DNA of 64,000 bases from Brachionus manjavacas (GCA_019054805.1 JAHQIY010000041.1:268200-332199), one strand, 5' to 3'; shown: positions 41,401 to 56,224, numbered from the stretch's first letter. The notes: generated by a model from the letters alone, not told the origin. Made by a program: numbers and translations.

Positions 41401-44400
41401 AAGTGCTTGCCAAAGACTCAAATTTCAAGTCACTGCAAAATGGTCAATTTTTAGCTTTTACGATAATGATTAATGAACTCAAATTCAAGAACGCAAAAAG
41501 TTCTACATGATTCAAAATTTCACAGGAGTCCAAAAAGTAAAAGGACAAAAAATTAGAGGCGACTTCAGAAAAAGAGCAAAAAACCCATATTTTGACATTT
41601 TTCAAATAGGTTTTTTGCAACGAATTTTTCGAATTATGGAAAACCAAAGTTACCACTAGATAGATCTTGAAATTTTCTTGACTTTGGCGATTACAGATCA
41701 AAAAAAAGGTAAAAGATTCGAAAAGTTATGCACATGGGAAACATACAAGTGTTTGACAAAGACTCAGATTTCAAGTAACTGCAGAATCAGGTCAATTTTC
41801 TAGCTACGATAATGATTAATAACTCAAATTCAAGAACGCAAAAAGTTCTACATGATACAATTTCACAGGAGTCCACATAAAGGTAAGAACAACTAAAAAA
41901 TAGGCGAACTTCGAAAAGAGCAAAAAAGGCCCACATTTTTTTTGACACGTTTTTCAAATGGGTTTTTTGCAATGAAATTTTTCCGAATTATGCAAAACCG
42001 AAGTTACCACTAGATAGATCTTGAAATTTTCTTGACTTTGGCTTTTACAAGATCAAAAAGAAGGAATTCAAAGATTCGAAAAGTTATGCACATGGGAAAC
42101 TTACAAGTGTTTGCCAAGGACTCAGTTTTCAAGTCACTGCAGAATGGTCAATTTTCTAGCTACGATAATGATTAATAGCTCAAATTCAAGAACGCAAAAA
42201 GTTCTACATAATACAATTTATAGGAGTCCAAAAAGTTTAAAGGACAAAAAATTAGGCGACTTCGAAAAAAAGCAAACAACCCATTTTCTGACGTTTTTCA
42301 AATGGGTTTTTTGCGATGAATTTTTTCGAATTATGCAAAACCGAAGTTACCACTAGATAGATCTTGAAATTTTCTTGACTTTGGCTTTTACAGATCAAAA
42401 AAAGGTCAGAGATTCGAAAAGTTATGCACATGGGAAACTTACAAGTGTTTGCCAAGGACTCAGTATTCAAGTAACTGCCGAGATGGTCAATGGTTTTTAG
42501 CTTCCACGATAATGATTAATAACTCAAATTCAAGAACGCAAAGTTCTACATGTTACAATTTCACAGGAGTCACAAAAGGCAAAAGAACAAAAAATTAGGC
42601 GACTTCGAAAAAACAAAAAACCCGATTTTTTGGCCCGTTTTTTCAAAATGGGTTTTGTTGCAATGAATTTTTCGAATTATGCAAAACCGCAGTTACCACT
42701 AGATAGATCTTATAGAAATTTTCTTGACTTTGGCTTTTACAGATCAAAAAAAGGTCAAAGATTCGAAAAGTTATGCACATGGGAAACTTACAAGTGTTTG
42801 CCAAGGACTCAGTTTTCAAGTAAACTGCAGAGATGAGTCAATTTTCTAGCTACGATAATGATTAATAACTCAAATTCAAGAACGCAAAGAAGTTCTACAT
42901 GATAAAATTTCACAGGAGTCGCAAAAAAGTAAAGAACAAAAAAATTAGGCGACTTCGAAAAAAAACATAAAAACCCATTTTTTTGACGTTTTTCAAATGG
43001 GTTTTTGCAGTGTAATTTCGAAATTATGCAAAACCAAAGTTACCACTAGAATAGATCTTGAAATTTTCTTTGACTTTGGCTCTTACAGATCAAAAAAAGG
43101 TCAAAAGATTCGAAAAAGTTATGCACATGGGAAACTTACAAGTGTTTGCCAAGGACTCGAGTTTTCAAGTCACTGCAGAATGGTCCAATTTTCTAGCTAC
43201 GATAATGATTAATATCTCAAATTCAAGAACGCAAAAAAGTTCTGCATGATACAATTTACAGGAAGTCCAAAAAGTCTAAAGGACAAGAAATTAGGCGACT
43301 TCGAAAAAGAGCAAAAAAGCCACATTTTTTGACGTTTTTTCAAATGGAGTTTTTTGCAATGAATTTTTCGAATTATGCAAAACCAAAAGTTACCACTTTA
43401 GATAGATCTTGAAAATTTTCTTTACTTTGAAAACTTTTACAGATCCAAAAAAGGTCAAAGATTCGAAAAGTTATGCACATGGGAAACTTTTACAAGTGTT
43501 TGCCAAGGACTCAGTTTTCAAGTCACTGCAGAATGGTCAATTTTTTAGCTACGATAATGATTAATAACTCAAATTCAAGAACATACAAAAAGTTCTGCAT
43601 GATAAAATTTCACAGGAGTCACAAAAGTTAAAAGAACAAAAGATTAGGCGACTTCGAAAAAGAGCAAAAAACCCATTTTTGACGTTTTTTCCAAATGGGT
43701 TTTTTGCAATGAATTTTTCGAATTGCCAAATGCAAAGTTAAAACTAGATAGATCTTGAAATTTTGCTGTTACTTTTTGGCTTTTACGGATCAAAAAAAGG
43801 TCAAAGATTCGAAAAGTTCAATGCACATGGGAAACTAACAAGTGTTTGCCAAAGACTCGAGTTTTCAAGTCCACTGCAGGGAATGGTCAATTTTCTAGCT
43901 ACGATAATGATTAATAACTCAAAATTCAAGAACCGCAAAAAGTTCTGCATAATACAATTCTACAGGAAGTCCAAAAATCTAAAGGACAAGAAATTAGGCG
44001 ACTTCGAAAAAGAGCAAAAAACCAAATTTTTTGACGTTTTTCAAATTGGATTTTTTTACAATGAATTTTTTCGAATCTATGCAAAACCAAAAGTTACCAC
44101 CAGATAGATCTTGAAATTTTCTTGACTTTGGCTCTTACAGATCAAAAAAAGGTCAAAGATTCGAAAAGTTATGCACATTGGAAACTTACAAGTGTTTGCC
44201 AAGGACTCAGTTTTCAAGTCACTGCAGAATGGTCAATTTTCTAGCTACGATGAATGATTAGTATAACTTTCAAATTCAGAACTCTGCAAAAAGTATTCTG
44301 CATGATACAATTTACAGGAGTCCAAAAAAGTTAAAAGAACAAAAAAAATAAGGCTACTTCAAAAGAGAGAAAAAAACCCATTTTTTGACGTTTTTCAAAT

Positions 44401-47400
44401 GGGTTTTTTGCAGTGAATTTTTCGATTTATGCAAAAACCAAAATTTACCACTATAGAAAAAGATCTTCCAATCATTTTCTTTACTTTGGCTTTTTACAGA
44501 TTAAAAAAAGGTCAAAGATTCGAAAAGTTATGCACATGAAACTAACAAGTGTTTGCCAAAGACTCAGTTTTTCAAGTCACTGCAAGAATGGTCAATTTTC
44601 TAGCTACGATAATGACTAATAGCTCAAAATTCAAGAAAGCAAAAAGTTCTACATGATACAATTTACAGGGAGTCCATAAAGGTAAATGAGAACAAAAAAT
44701 TAGAGGGACTTCGAAAAAGAGCAAAAAACCCATTTTTTGACGTTTTTCAAATAGGGTTTTTTGCTATGAATTTTACGAATTATGCAAAACCGAAGTTACC
44801 ACTAGAAAGATCTTGATATTTTCTTGACTTTGGTTTTTACAGATCAAAAAAAGGTCAAAGATTCGAAGAGTTATGCACATGGGAAACTTACAAGTGTTTG
44901 CCAAGGACTCAGTTTTTCAAGTCACTTTTGCAGAATGGTCAATTTCTAGCCACGATAATGATTAATAACTCAAATTCAAGAACGCAAAAGTTCTTCATGA
45001 TAAAATTTCACAGGAGTCACAAAAGTTAAAAGAACAAAGAGAATTAGGCGACTTCGAAAAAGAGCAAAAAACCCATTTTTTGACGTTTTTCAAATGGGTT
45101 TTTGCAATGAATTTTTTCGAGATTATGCAAAACCAAAATTACCACTAGATAGATCTTGATATTTTCTTGACTTTGGCTTTTACAGATTAAAAAAGAGTCT
45201 AAGATTCGAAAAGTTATGCACATGGGAAACTAACAGAGACCTGTTTGCCAAGAACTCAGTTTTCAGAGTCACTGCAAGAATGAGTCCGAATTTTCTAGCA
45301 ACGATAATGACTAATAGCTCAAATTCAAGAGAAAAAAAAGTTCTACATGATACAATTTACAGGAGTCCAAAAAAATAAAAGGACAAGAAAATAGGCGACT
45401 TCGAAAAAGAGCAAAAAACCCATTTTTTGACGTTTTTCAAATGGGTTTTTTGCTATGAATTTTTCGAATTATGCAAAACCAAAGTTACCACTAGATAGAT
45501 CTTGAAATTTTCTTGACTTTGGCTTTTACAGATCAAAAAAAGGTCAAAGATTCGAAAAGTTATGCACATGGGAAACTTACAAGTGCTTGCCAAGAACTCA
45601 GTTTTCAAATCACTGCAGAATGGTCAATTTTCTAGCTACGATAATGATTAGTATCTCAAATTCAAGAACACAAAGATTCTGCATGATACAATGTTACAGG
45701 AGCTCCAAAAAAGTAAAAGCTAACAAAAATTAGGCGACTTCGAAAAAGATCAATAAACCCATTTTTTGACGTTTTTCAAATGGAGTTTTTTTGCAATGAA
45801 TTTTTCCGAATTATGCAAAACCAAAATTACCACTAGATAGATCCTTGAAATTTTCTTGACTTTGGCTTTTACAGATCAAAAAAGGTCAACGATTCGAAAA
45901 AGTTATGCACATGGGAAACTTAAGTGTTTGCCAAGGACTCGGTTTTCAAAGTCACTGCAAGAATTGGTCAATTTTTTAGCTACGATAATGATTAATAACT
46001 TCAAATTCAAGAACTTGGAGGGGGGGAACAAAGTTCTACATGATAAAATTTCACAGGAGTCACAAAAGCAAAAGGACAAGAAATTAGGCGACTTCGAAAA
46101 AGAGCAAAAAACCCATTTTTTGACGTTTTTCAAATTGGTTTTTTTGAAATAAATTTTTCGAATTATGCAAAACCAAAGTTACCACTAGATAGATCTTGAT
46201 ATTTTCTTGACTTTGGCCTTTACAGATCAAAAAAAGGTCAAAGATTCGAAAAGTTATGCACATGGGAAACCTACAAGTGCTTGCCAAAGACTCAGTTTTC
46301 AAGTCACTGCAAAATGGTCAATTTTCTAGCTTCACGATAATGATTAATAGCTTAAATTCAAGAACGCAAAAAGTTCTACATGATACAATTTACAGGACTC
46401 AAAAAGTCAAAAGGACAAGAAATTATCCGACTTCGAAAAAGAGCAAAAAACCCATTTTTTGAACATTTTCAAATGGGTTTTTTGCAATGAATTTATCGAA
46501 TTAATGCAAAACCAAAATTGCACCACTAGATAGTTGTTGTTATTTTATTTGCTTTGTCTTTTACAGATCAAAAAAAGGTCAAAGATTCGAAAAGTTATGC
46601 ACATGGGAAACTTACAAGTGTTTGCCAAATACTCAGTTTTCAAGTCACTGCAGAATGGTCAATCTCTAGCTACGATAATGATTAATAGCTTAAATTCAAG
46701 AACTTACAAAAAGTTCTGCATGATACAATTTACAGGAGTCCAAAAATGTAAAAGAACAAAAAATTAGGCGACTTCCGAAAAAGATCAAAAAACCCATTTT
46801 TTGAGGCCGTTTTTCAAATGGGTTTTTGCAGTGAATTTTTCGAATTATGCAAATCCAAAGTTACCACTAGATAGATCTTGAAATTTTCTTTACTTTAGCT
46901 TTTACAGATCAAAAAAGGTCAAAAGATTCGAAAAGTAATGCACATGGGAGAACTTACAAAATTACTTGCCAAGGACTCAATTTCAGAGTCACTGCAGAAT
47001 GGACTCAATTTTTTAGCTGCGATAATGATTAATAACTCAAATTCAAGAACGCAAAAAGTTCTGCATGATACAATTTACAGGAGTCCAAAAAAGTAAAAGA
47101 ACAAAAAAAATAGGCGACTTCGAAAAAGAGCAAAAAACCCATTTTTTGACGTTTTTCAAATGGGTTTATTGCAATGAATTTTTCGATTTATGCAAAACCG
47201 AAATTACCACTAGATAGATCTTGAAATTTTCTTGACTTTGGCTTTTTACAGATCAAAAAAGGTCAACGATTCGAAAAGTTATGCACATGGAAACTTACAG
47301 GGAGTGTTTGCCAAGGACTCTCAGTTTTTCAAAGTAACTGCAAAAAAAAAAGAATGGGCATCAATTTTTTAGCTACGATAATGATTAATAACTCAAATTC

Positions 47401-49389
47401 AAGAACGCACAAAAGTTCTACATGATTTCTGAAAATTTCACAGGAGTCACAAAAAAGTTAAAGAACAAAAAAATTAGGCGACTTCAAAAGAGAGCAAAAA
47501 ACCCATTTTTTGACGTTTTTCAAATGGGTTTTTTGCAATAAATTTTTCGAATTATGCAAAACCGAAAATACCATTTGATAGATCTTGAAATTTTCTTGAC
47601 TTTGGCTTTTACAGATCAAAAAAATGTTAAAGATTCGAAAAGTTATGCACATGGGAAACTCACAAGTGTTTGCCAAGGACTCAGTTTTCAAGTCACTGCA
47701 GAATGGTCAATTTTCTAGCTACGATAATGATTAATAGCTCAAATTCAAGAACGCAAAAAGTGCATCCGATACAATTTACAGGAGTCCAAAAAAGTCTAAA
47801 AGAACAAAAAAATAGGCGACTTCGAAAAACAAAATTGTTTTTTGACGTTTTTCAAATGGAGTTTTTGCAATGAGATTTTTTTCGAGATTATGCCACAAAC
47901 CAAAATTAGGCCACTGAGATAGATCTTGAAATTTTCTTTACTTTAGCTTTACAGATCAAAAAAGGTCGGAGATTCGAGAAAGTTATGCTGCATGAAACTT
48001 ACAGGTGTTGCCAAGGACTCCGTTTTCAAGTACACTGCGGGAATGAGTCAATTTTCTAAATACGATAATGACTCAATAACTCAAATTCAAGAACGCAAAA
48101 GAAGTTCTGCATTGACTACAATTTACAGGGGTCCAAAAAAGTAAAAAGAACAAAAAAATAGGCGACTTCAAGAGCAAAAAACCCATTTTTTGACGTTTTT
48201 CAAATGGGTTTTTTACCCAATAAATTTTCGGGGTATACAAACCAAAATTACCACTAGATAGATTCTTGAAATTTTCTTTGCTGAAACTTTTACAGATCAA
48301 AAAAAGATCAAAGATTCGAAAAGTAATGCACATGGGAAACTTACGAGTGTTTGCCAAGGACTCAGTTTTCAAGTCACTGCAGGAATGGTCAATTTTTAGC
48401 TACGATAATGATTAATAAATTTCGAAATTTCAAGAGCGCAAAAAGTTCTGCATGATACAATTTACAGGAGTCCAAAAAAGTAAAGGAACAAAAAATAAGG
48501 CGACTTCGAAAAAAAACAAAAAACCCATTTTTTGGCGTTTTTTCAAATGGGTTTTTGTGAAATTTTCGAATTATGCACAAACCAAAATTACCACTAGAAT
48601 AGATCTTGAGATTTTCTTGACTTTGGCTTTTACAGATCAAAAAAAGGTCAAAAATTCGAAAAGTAATGTATGAAAAACTTTTAACAAGTGTTTGCCAAGG
48701 TTTCAGTTTTCAGGTCACTTGCAGAATAGTCAATTTTCTAGCTCTACAATAATAATTAATAACTCATATTCAAGAACGCAAAAAGTTCTGCATGATAAAA
48801 TTTTGCAAAAGTCCAAAAAGTCAAAGGAACAAAAAAATAGGCGACTTCCGAAAAAGAGCAAAAAACCCATTTTTTGACGTTTTTCAAATGAATTTTTTTG
48901 GTATAAATTTTTCGAATTATGCAAAACCCAAAATTTACCACTAGATAGATCTTGATATTTTCTTGACTTTGAAAAGCTTTTACAGATCAAAAAAAGGTCA
49001 AAGATTTTCGAAAAGTTCTGCACATGGGAAACTTACGAAGTGTTTGCCAAGGTTTCACGGTTTCAAGTCACTGCAGAATGTCCAATTTTTCAACTACGAT
49101 AATGATTAATAACTCATGTTCAGGAACGCAAAGGGTCTACACGTATAAAATTTTTCACAAGAGTCCAAAAAGTCAAAAGAACAAAAAATTAGGCGACTTC
49201 GAAAGGGAGCACAATTTTTTTAAATCATTTTTTTATTTATTCCGAAATTTCGAAATTCAAAATTCAGTGATTCGAAAAGTAATGCGCAAATGGATTTTCA
49301 AATGAATACCAGTCGCTTAATTTCAACCTCCCTGCAGAAATAGAAAATTTTCTAGCCTGCGCTTCTTACTTTATTCTTTGCCTTTTAGT
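38421..49389 (-). repeat. Satellite array, inverted block (about 31-32 monomers)
   Basis: Reverse-complement monomers of the same satellite, about 3 percent longer each because of scattered extra bases. The order of variants mirrors the forward block: the marker CACAGGAGTCAC lies at 43612, 45007, 46055 and 47441 (4-3-4 monomers apart), as the forward marker does at 32878, 31529, 30519 and 29172. The divergent edge monomer reappears at 49190-49389. Odd insertions such as GGAGGGGGGG near 46018 occur. Confidence 0.93.
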
Positions 49390-50049
49390 ATAAATAATAA
49401 AGAAATTAAAGAAGAAAATTTAAAATCAATTTTTCACACTTCAAGTGTTTTACTTGAGGGGTTTTTAGATTTAAATCTATTTCACCAAAAATTTACCTTC
49501 TCCTTCGATTTTAAACTTTTTTATGAAATTTTTTTCCTATGCTTATTTTTTATGCTACATTTAGCTATTTTTAATTTGGTGATCAATTTTTAGATTAGGT
49601 GGACTAATAGTTCATAAAACCAAGGAGAGCAAGTATTGTTCCTTTTAACAGGCGAACCAATCTTTACCATAATCTTTTTAAAAAAAAATTTTTGAGTTTT
49701 TCAGATTTTTAATTTTTCATTTTTTTGCAATATTAACTTAAAAAGTATTTTTTGAAAGCTGAAAAAAATATTTGAAACATCCCACTTTTTTAATGTTGGC
49801 TTTCAATATTAGACCATTTTGTAATTTAAAAACAAAAAATTGAATTATTTTTAAATATAATTATTTTCTAGAATTTTGTTTTTACTAAAAAAATTATTTA
49901 ATCATCTAGTCTTGCTATATGAACAAATTTAAAATTGAAAATTTTCAATTTTTCTTTGTAATTTTTCACAAAATATATTTCAATACAATAAATAAAATCT
50001 ATCAATTAATTAAATAATCAAAATTTCTCTTCTTATTATATTTATTATT
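49390..50049 (-). repeat. Mirror copy of the unique spacer 22259-22915
   Basis: Recognisable by GGTGGACTAATAGTTCATAA and AAAACACTTGAAGTG-type blocks in reverse; contains small indels relative to the first copy. No gene. Confidence 0.8.
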
Positions 50050-52906
50050 GGGGCTGTGAAGTTCATTTCAATTCTGATCTCTTTCAATTCAAAAAAAGTT
50101 AAACAACTTTATTACTAAAAGTGATAATTGGATTCTGTAAAATGCTCAATGGACCAAACAACTTTGCTCGTCAAAACACTATTATGTCTGCAAAAACTCT
50201 GCAATGTAATTACACACTTGATTGGAATACTTCAATGAAATAGCGTCGCAAAATACAGAAAATTGCAAAGTATTTTGCAGACGGCTTTTACTGCATTAAG
50301 CAAGAATTAACTTATAATTAAGCATTGACTTATATTTAAATGAGCATTAATTTTGTTGATTTGAGCATTGAACTAATTGATTTGAACAATAATAATATTT
50401 ACAGCATTAATTTCTTTTGAAAGAGACATTAATAATATTGAACCAAAGCTTAATAATTATTTTAAACGTGCATTTAATATTTTTAAGTGTGCATTTATTT
50501 TATCAAACTTGCATTAATTAAATTTTTTGAACATTATAAATTTGAAGTTAACATTAATTTAAAAAAGGGCACATTAATTAAAAAAAAAACAACATTAATT
50601 ACTTAACAATGCTACCATTAAATACTTTTTACTATGAATCGGTACATTTTGTATAATACAAATACGACAAAAAAACCCGTCGCATAAAATGGCGAGTCAA
50701 ACAGTAACTGAAAAATATGAAAGCGATATTATTGCAGATACAGAATAATGTGGTAACAGAAATTGTCAAAAAATGTTAAATAAACAAAGAGAAAATGGAC
50801 CTATAATGTACATTTAACAACAAGAACGAAGCAATGGAAAAAACCAAAAGTAATTAACATTTCGGAAGTATTTCGATGACAAGTAACGCAAAGTGAAGAG
50901 GGGAAACGCGTGTATTATAGATGCGTCAAGTGAAATTGACATTATAAAACAATGTCCAGCAACAATACATTTGTTATATCGCAACGATAGTGATGATATT
51001 AGTATATTTACAACGAATGATGATCATGTCCACGAAGATCGACGAAGCAACAGGAATTAAAGAAGAGACAAAAAAAGAGATCTGTGAATTATTTAAAGTG
51101 AAAATTAAACCCAAGCGCATACTAGAGCTAGCTGAAAAAATCATTACCGGTACCAACAAAACAGCAATTAGCGAATTATTTATCATTATTAAAAAGCAAA
51201 GAATATATTACATCAACTTAAAGTTCGAAGTGAAAACTTTGTATCAACAATACAATTCAATACCAGATGATGATGGCAGCATAAGTAGTAAATTATGAAA
51301 TCATATATGGCTATAAGGAATTGATGATGATATGAAGATATAGATGAAAGAAACAGAAATTATTCAGATTTTTTATCGCAACAAAAAAGACTTTTTTATC
51401 AAATACAACAATTTCAAACAGACTTCATGCAGATGCAACTTATAAGTTGATATGGCAAGGCTTTCCATGTCTAATCGTTGGTACAACAGATATGGATAAA
51501 CATTTTTCATCCTTGTAGTTTTCGCAATTATTAATACAATGAGAAACAAAAAGATTTTGAATTTGTTTTTAAAAGTATTCAACAAGGTGCCGGACCGGGG
51601 TGAGTCGGAATTCAGACAGAAAACTTGATTTTGATTGCAGAATTAACTCTGAAAATATTAAAAATGCTTTTACAGATAATGGATTTGGCGATGACAAAAA
51701 TATGGTGATGTGTTGGGCTCATATGAAAGGATGTGTTGATAAAAAACTTTTCATTTGTGGGAGACAAGGATTCTCAACGTGAAATGATTGGAGATATTGA
51801 AACACTTCAGATTTCCAGAAATGAGACTATTTTCCAAGGCAGCAATGCACAGCTTATTTTGAAGAAGTGGAAAAGTGAGGCAAGTTTTGTGTACTTTCAA
51901 AATTAGTAGTTTGATGATAAAAGATGGAACGAACGAAGGATTGCAACTATTTACTCCAAGCGCAAATAATTCACTTGAAGCAACAAATCGTGTAATTAAA
52001 GATGAAGATACACTCCGTGATCGTTTATTGCATTCTAGATTCACTGTTGTTGCACTTTCGATTGTAAAAAAATGGTCAATTGAACGTCAATCCACGAGAT
52101 TAATCACAAAAGTTTTTCAGCAAAATACGACAATAAAACTTTCTGATTGGACAAATAATTTTTGTGCAAAGTTAAACAAACAATTGATTGAAAAAGAAAG
52201 CGGTAATGAAAACAATATGTTATTTACCAGCTAAAAGATGTAATTAAAATTTCTGATAAAGAATTACATCGATATGACAATGCGAAAATTCAATTCATTT
52301 GACACGATTCAAAAATGTTCAATTTGGTATATGGTGTGTTTGTATTCCAAGAAACGACGATTGGAAAAAGTACTTGCGAAAGCTGTCCAGAGTTTTTGAA
52401 AAAAATTACATGTGCAAATATAAGCCTGCTCATCAGGGTATCAATCAGAAGATCAGAACGAAATAATTGCATTCATTCCCCGACAGGCAGAGGAGGCATA
52501 AAAAAATCGAAAGAATTGTGTAAAAATAAACATAAAAAAAGCAGAACTACAAAAGCTAAAGGTGCTTTATTAGTACAATAATGAGACATTAATGTTCCTA
52601 TGTAAAAAATTTAATGCTCGACCTGGTTTTATAATGCTAAAAAAATTTTCTCATTGTTAATGTTTAAATTTAATAATGCTTGTTTATATTTAATTAAAAT
52701 GCTAAATAAATGATGGAAATTAATGCTCAATTAGAGATTTATTGTGATTTTAATTTACTGCTAATGCCCTAAAAAATTAATGCTCCAGTTAAATACAAGC
52801 CTTAAGCATTTTTACAGAACTAAGTTATCTCTTTTTAGAAACAAAATGAGATTATTTAATTTTTTCTGAATTGAAAAGATCGAATTGAAACAAACTTCAC
52901 AACCCC
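50050..52906 (+). pseudogene. Mirror copy of the MULE, transposase frame destroyed
   Basis: Begins GGGGCTGTGAAGTT and ends AACTTCACAACCCC, so both terminal repeats are kept. The subterminal motif copies are also present. The transposase reads in pieces from about 50690 to 52581 on the plus strand (for example MVMCWAHMKGCVDKK and NNSLEATNRVIKDEDTLRDR), with many frame changes. The final residues KAKGALLVQ are intact. Confidence 0.85.
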
Positions 52907-53184
52907 TTTATTTTTCCGGAAATTAGTTAATGGGCAAAACATTGTTTTATATAATTTAATCCCGATCTTAAGGGACGGATTGAAATTTTGAGGAATTTTG
53001 TATTTTTTATTGAAATTTAAATCTAGAAATTTAAAGAACAAATAAACTAAAAAAAAATGTAATTTAAAAAGCAGAATTATCGATTTATTTGACATAAAAA
53101 AATTTGCTTTTTATAATCAAAAAAATATGCATATTATATATAATAATTAAAAGTTAATTTTGAAATTTCACTTTTTAATTTTTG

Positions 53185-53933
53185 AGTAATTAAAATATAA
53201 CAAAATTTAAAACAAGTCTTAAGAATACACCAAACTACCATCATTATGTATGAAGAAGTAATCTCATCCAAAACGAGAACAAAAACAGGGTTTTGTCACG
53301 GTAAAAACTCGAGTTCGGATCATTATAAACAACTTTTTTATGTTTGGAATAAACCAATACGTTTCCTTTAAAAGATTTAATATCTTAATTTTTAAGTGAA
53401 TATTTTAGAAATCAATACCAGTAATAAACCATGCCAGAGTGAAATAATCCCAAAAGTACTGTCAAAATCACTAAAAATATCAGTGTCACCCGCAAGAATT
53501 TTTAACCTTTAAAAAAAATTACGAGATTTCTAAAGAAATGTAATTAAAAAGAATAGTTAGTTTTACAAGAGATGAGGCGGTTTCATCATCGTTATCATCA
53601 TCGCCATGTTCACTGTTTCCATCCAGCCGAATGTAAATAAGCAAGAAAGTAATTTAAAGCAAAGTTTATAAATAAGAATAGTGAAAGGTGATTGTGACTG
53701 AGCCATGGACTATGAGCCAAATCGGAAGTCATTAACAGGATTGGACATTCATCACATATATACAACTCCTATTACAATCATAAGAATTGCAATTGATCTT
53801 AAATACTATTTTGAAAACTAAATTGGTAAATCAACAAAACTAAAAAAAAATTAGCTACACTATTTTTTGCACACTAAAAATGATAAATACCGATATTAAA
53901 TTTTGATTATTAATAAATTCCATATTGATTTTA
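53185..53933 (-). pseudogene. Mirror copy of the TMEM272-like gene, disrupted
   Basis: Start codon context at 53933, the segment coding for the acidic loop near 53590, and the YCDKTLFLF region near 53290 are all recognisable on the minus strand. Indels and clustered changes (for example around 53490-53520) break the frame and some splice sites. Confidence 0.8.
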
Positions 53934-54669
53934 TTCTTTAAATTAAAATTGAAATCAACTAAAAAAATTGAAAATTTAGCAATTTTTAAAGGTAGAATCG
54001 CAAATTTTAAAAATAAAATTCTTTTTATCATTTTAAAAATTTTGTGTTTAAATATCAAATGTCTAAAAATGAAGAAATTTTTTTTATTTTTGGTATTTCG
54101 TAGAAGCGATCAGCCGTGACGAATAATTAAATCAATGACATAATGATTTGATATTGAATTTTAAAAAATCTGATCTAGTTAATGTTTCAATTATTTGAGA
54201 TTTTAAATTTAAAATTTCAAAAGATGTATGACAGTTTAAAATAAAATATTAGAATGTAACTTCATAAAAAAATGTCAATTTGATAATTGATAAAAATTAT
54301 ACAAGAATAAAATATTTTTGCCAAATTAAAAAACAGCATTTTTTTAAATTTCAAATTCTTTTTATTCATGAGTTTTTTTATTTTATAATATAAAATATAA
54401 AAGCGTATATTTATATTTTATCGGAATTCCAGTTTATTTTCAAACCTTCTTTAAATCAAAAGGTTAAGTGCTGATAATGCTGTGAGTAATGTATGATTTT
54501 GGCTCACGTAAAAATCATTCATCCAAGCTGGAAATTGTGTTCTTTTTTCATGACTTTCAAAGGAAACTTGTCTATTTTATTCTTGGCTTACCCCAAAATT
54601 CATAGGAAATTAAAATTGAAAAAATTTAATTCATGAATTTTTTTGCGCCGATGAAGTAAAAGTAAGCTA

Positions 54670-54745
54670 GATAGTATGAAACCCGTATATCCGAATAGTT
54701 TGCGTGCGTCATGCAAGCAGATGATCGAGGATTCAAAACCACTAG
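54670..54745 (+). repeat. Mirror copy of the tRNA-like segment
   Basis: The box A-like part is altered (TATATCCGAATAG), while GAGGATTCAAAACCAC is kept. Same reading as 17675-17745, opposite strand. Confidence 0.4.
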
Positions 54746-55072
54746 GATAGAATAGGGACAATTATTAGATGGATATAATAGCCAAGAGTGATTACGCGAG
54801 TGCATATTAAAATATAGAATTAAAACTTAATAGTAATCATTTTACATTTTGTTTCCATCATATTTTCGAAAATTATTTTTTTCAAAAGTCAGTGAAATCC
54901 AATAGCAGCGGAAGGTAATAGCTTGCTGAAAAAAGTTTAAAAATAATGTAAATAAGTACAAAGCTTTAATTTATCAAATGATTGAAATTTCTCATGTACA
55001 GAAGCGTGTCAAGTTACCAATTAAAACTGACATTCATTTTTTATAAAAGTTAATCAACAAACATATAATTGA

Positions 55073-56112
55073 ATGTTAAATATGTCTTCAAAAATCTTCA
55101 TATGTGTCATTTTGCTACAGTTGCGTCAAAATATTTACAGGTCATACTTATTGGAGTAAGTTGTCTTCTTGGAATAGATCAAAAGCCAATAATAGCGGAA
55201 GTCATGATAATACTATCAAGATTTTTAAAGGAACATTCAAAAAAATTCAGAATGCATCAAAACACTGAAAAGATCACACAACTTTCGTTGTGAGTCTTCT
55301 ATCAATAGATCAAAATAAAATAGCAAGCCGGAAGTTGCGATGGAACAATCAAAAGATTTGGAACATTGACCTTCAGAAAGCATCAAAACACTGACTAGCC
55401 ATTCTAAATCTGTTTTTTGTTTTTCTTTTAATAGATGAAATTACTATAGCTAGCGGAGGTTCTCGATAACTAATTAAAAATTTGGAACCAATTCTGAATG
55501 CATCAAAACACTGAAAAATCATAGAAATCCGGTAAGGAATCTTCTTACAATAGATCAAAATCAAATAGCTAGCGGTAGTGACGATAGAAAAAAATCAAGA
55601 TTTGGAACATTCACAATTCAGAAAGCATCAAAACGCTCACTGTTGATTCTAACTCAGTTTTTTATTTTTTTCTCTTAATAGATGAGAAATACCCATAGCT
55701 AGCGGAAAATTCTGATAATACAATTAAAGATTTGGAACATTGACAATTCTGAATGGTAGAAACACTGACAAGAGTGTCTGATTGGGTTAGTTATCTTCTT
55801 TCGGTAGATCCAAATACAATTTCAAGCGGAAGTAGCGATAATACAGTCAAGATATGGAACATTCACAATTCAGAATGCATCAAAACGCTGAAAGGTCACA
55901 CAGCTTTCGTTGGGAGTCTTCTATTAATAGATCAATATACAATTGCTAGCGGAAATTACGGCTAATACAATTAGAATTTGGAATATTCACAACTCAGTAT
56001 GCATCCAAAGTCTGGCTAGTCGATACTGATTGCGTAAATTGTCTTCTATTAATAGATCAAAATGCAATAGTTAGCGGAAGTGACGATAATGCAGTCATGA
56101 TTCGGAAATAAA
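55073..56112 (+). pseudogene. Mirror copy of the WD40 gene, multiple frameshifts
   Basis: Starts ATGTTAAATATG like the first copy and ends with the same last repeat. Only one stretch of about 70 codons (55753-55965) stays open, covering parts of repeats 6 and 7. Elsewhere single-base insertions and deletions change frame every few dozen bases, often between long identical stretches. Confidence 0.85.
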
Positions 56113-56224
56113 TTCAAAAACTAGAAAGCGTTTCTCAAAGTTATTAAATTTTCTTTAATTTACTTGTAATAATTACCTTATTTTTTTCTTTTTTTAATTT
56201 TTAATTTTATTTCTTTTATTTTAA

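Noticed and set aside
22897-49305. Dozens of 60-98 codon ORFs (for example those beginning MKTESLANTCKFPMC or MPRTQFSSHCRMVN) across the satellite
   Set aside because: They are the same monomer read again and again on both strands. The period (~337) is not a multiple of three, frames end at the monomer border and there is no conserved start signal or known domain. Satellite with chance open frames is the simpler reading.
22916-49389. CRISPR-like or phage-type repeat array
   Set aside because: Repeats are directly adjacent with no variable spacers, and the context is eukaryotic with spliced genes.
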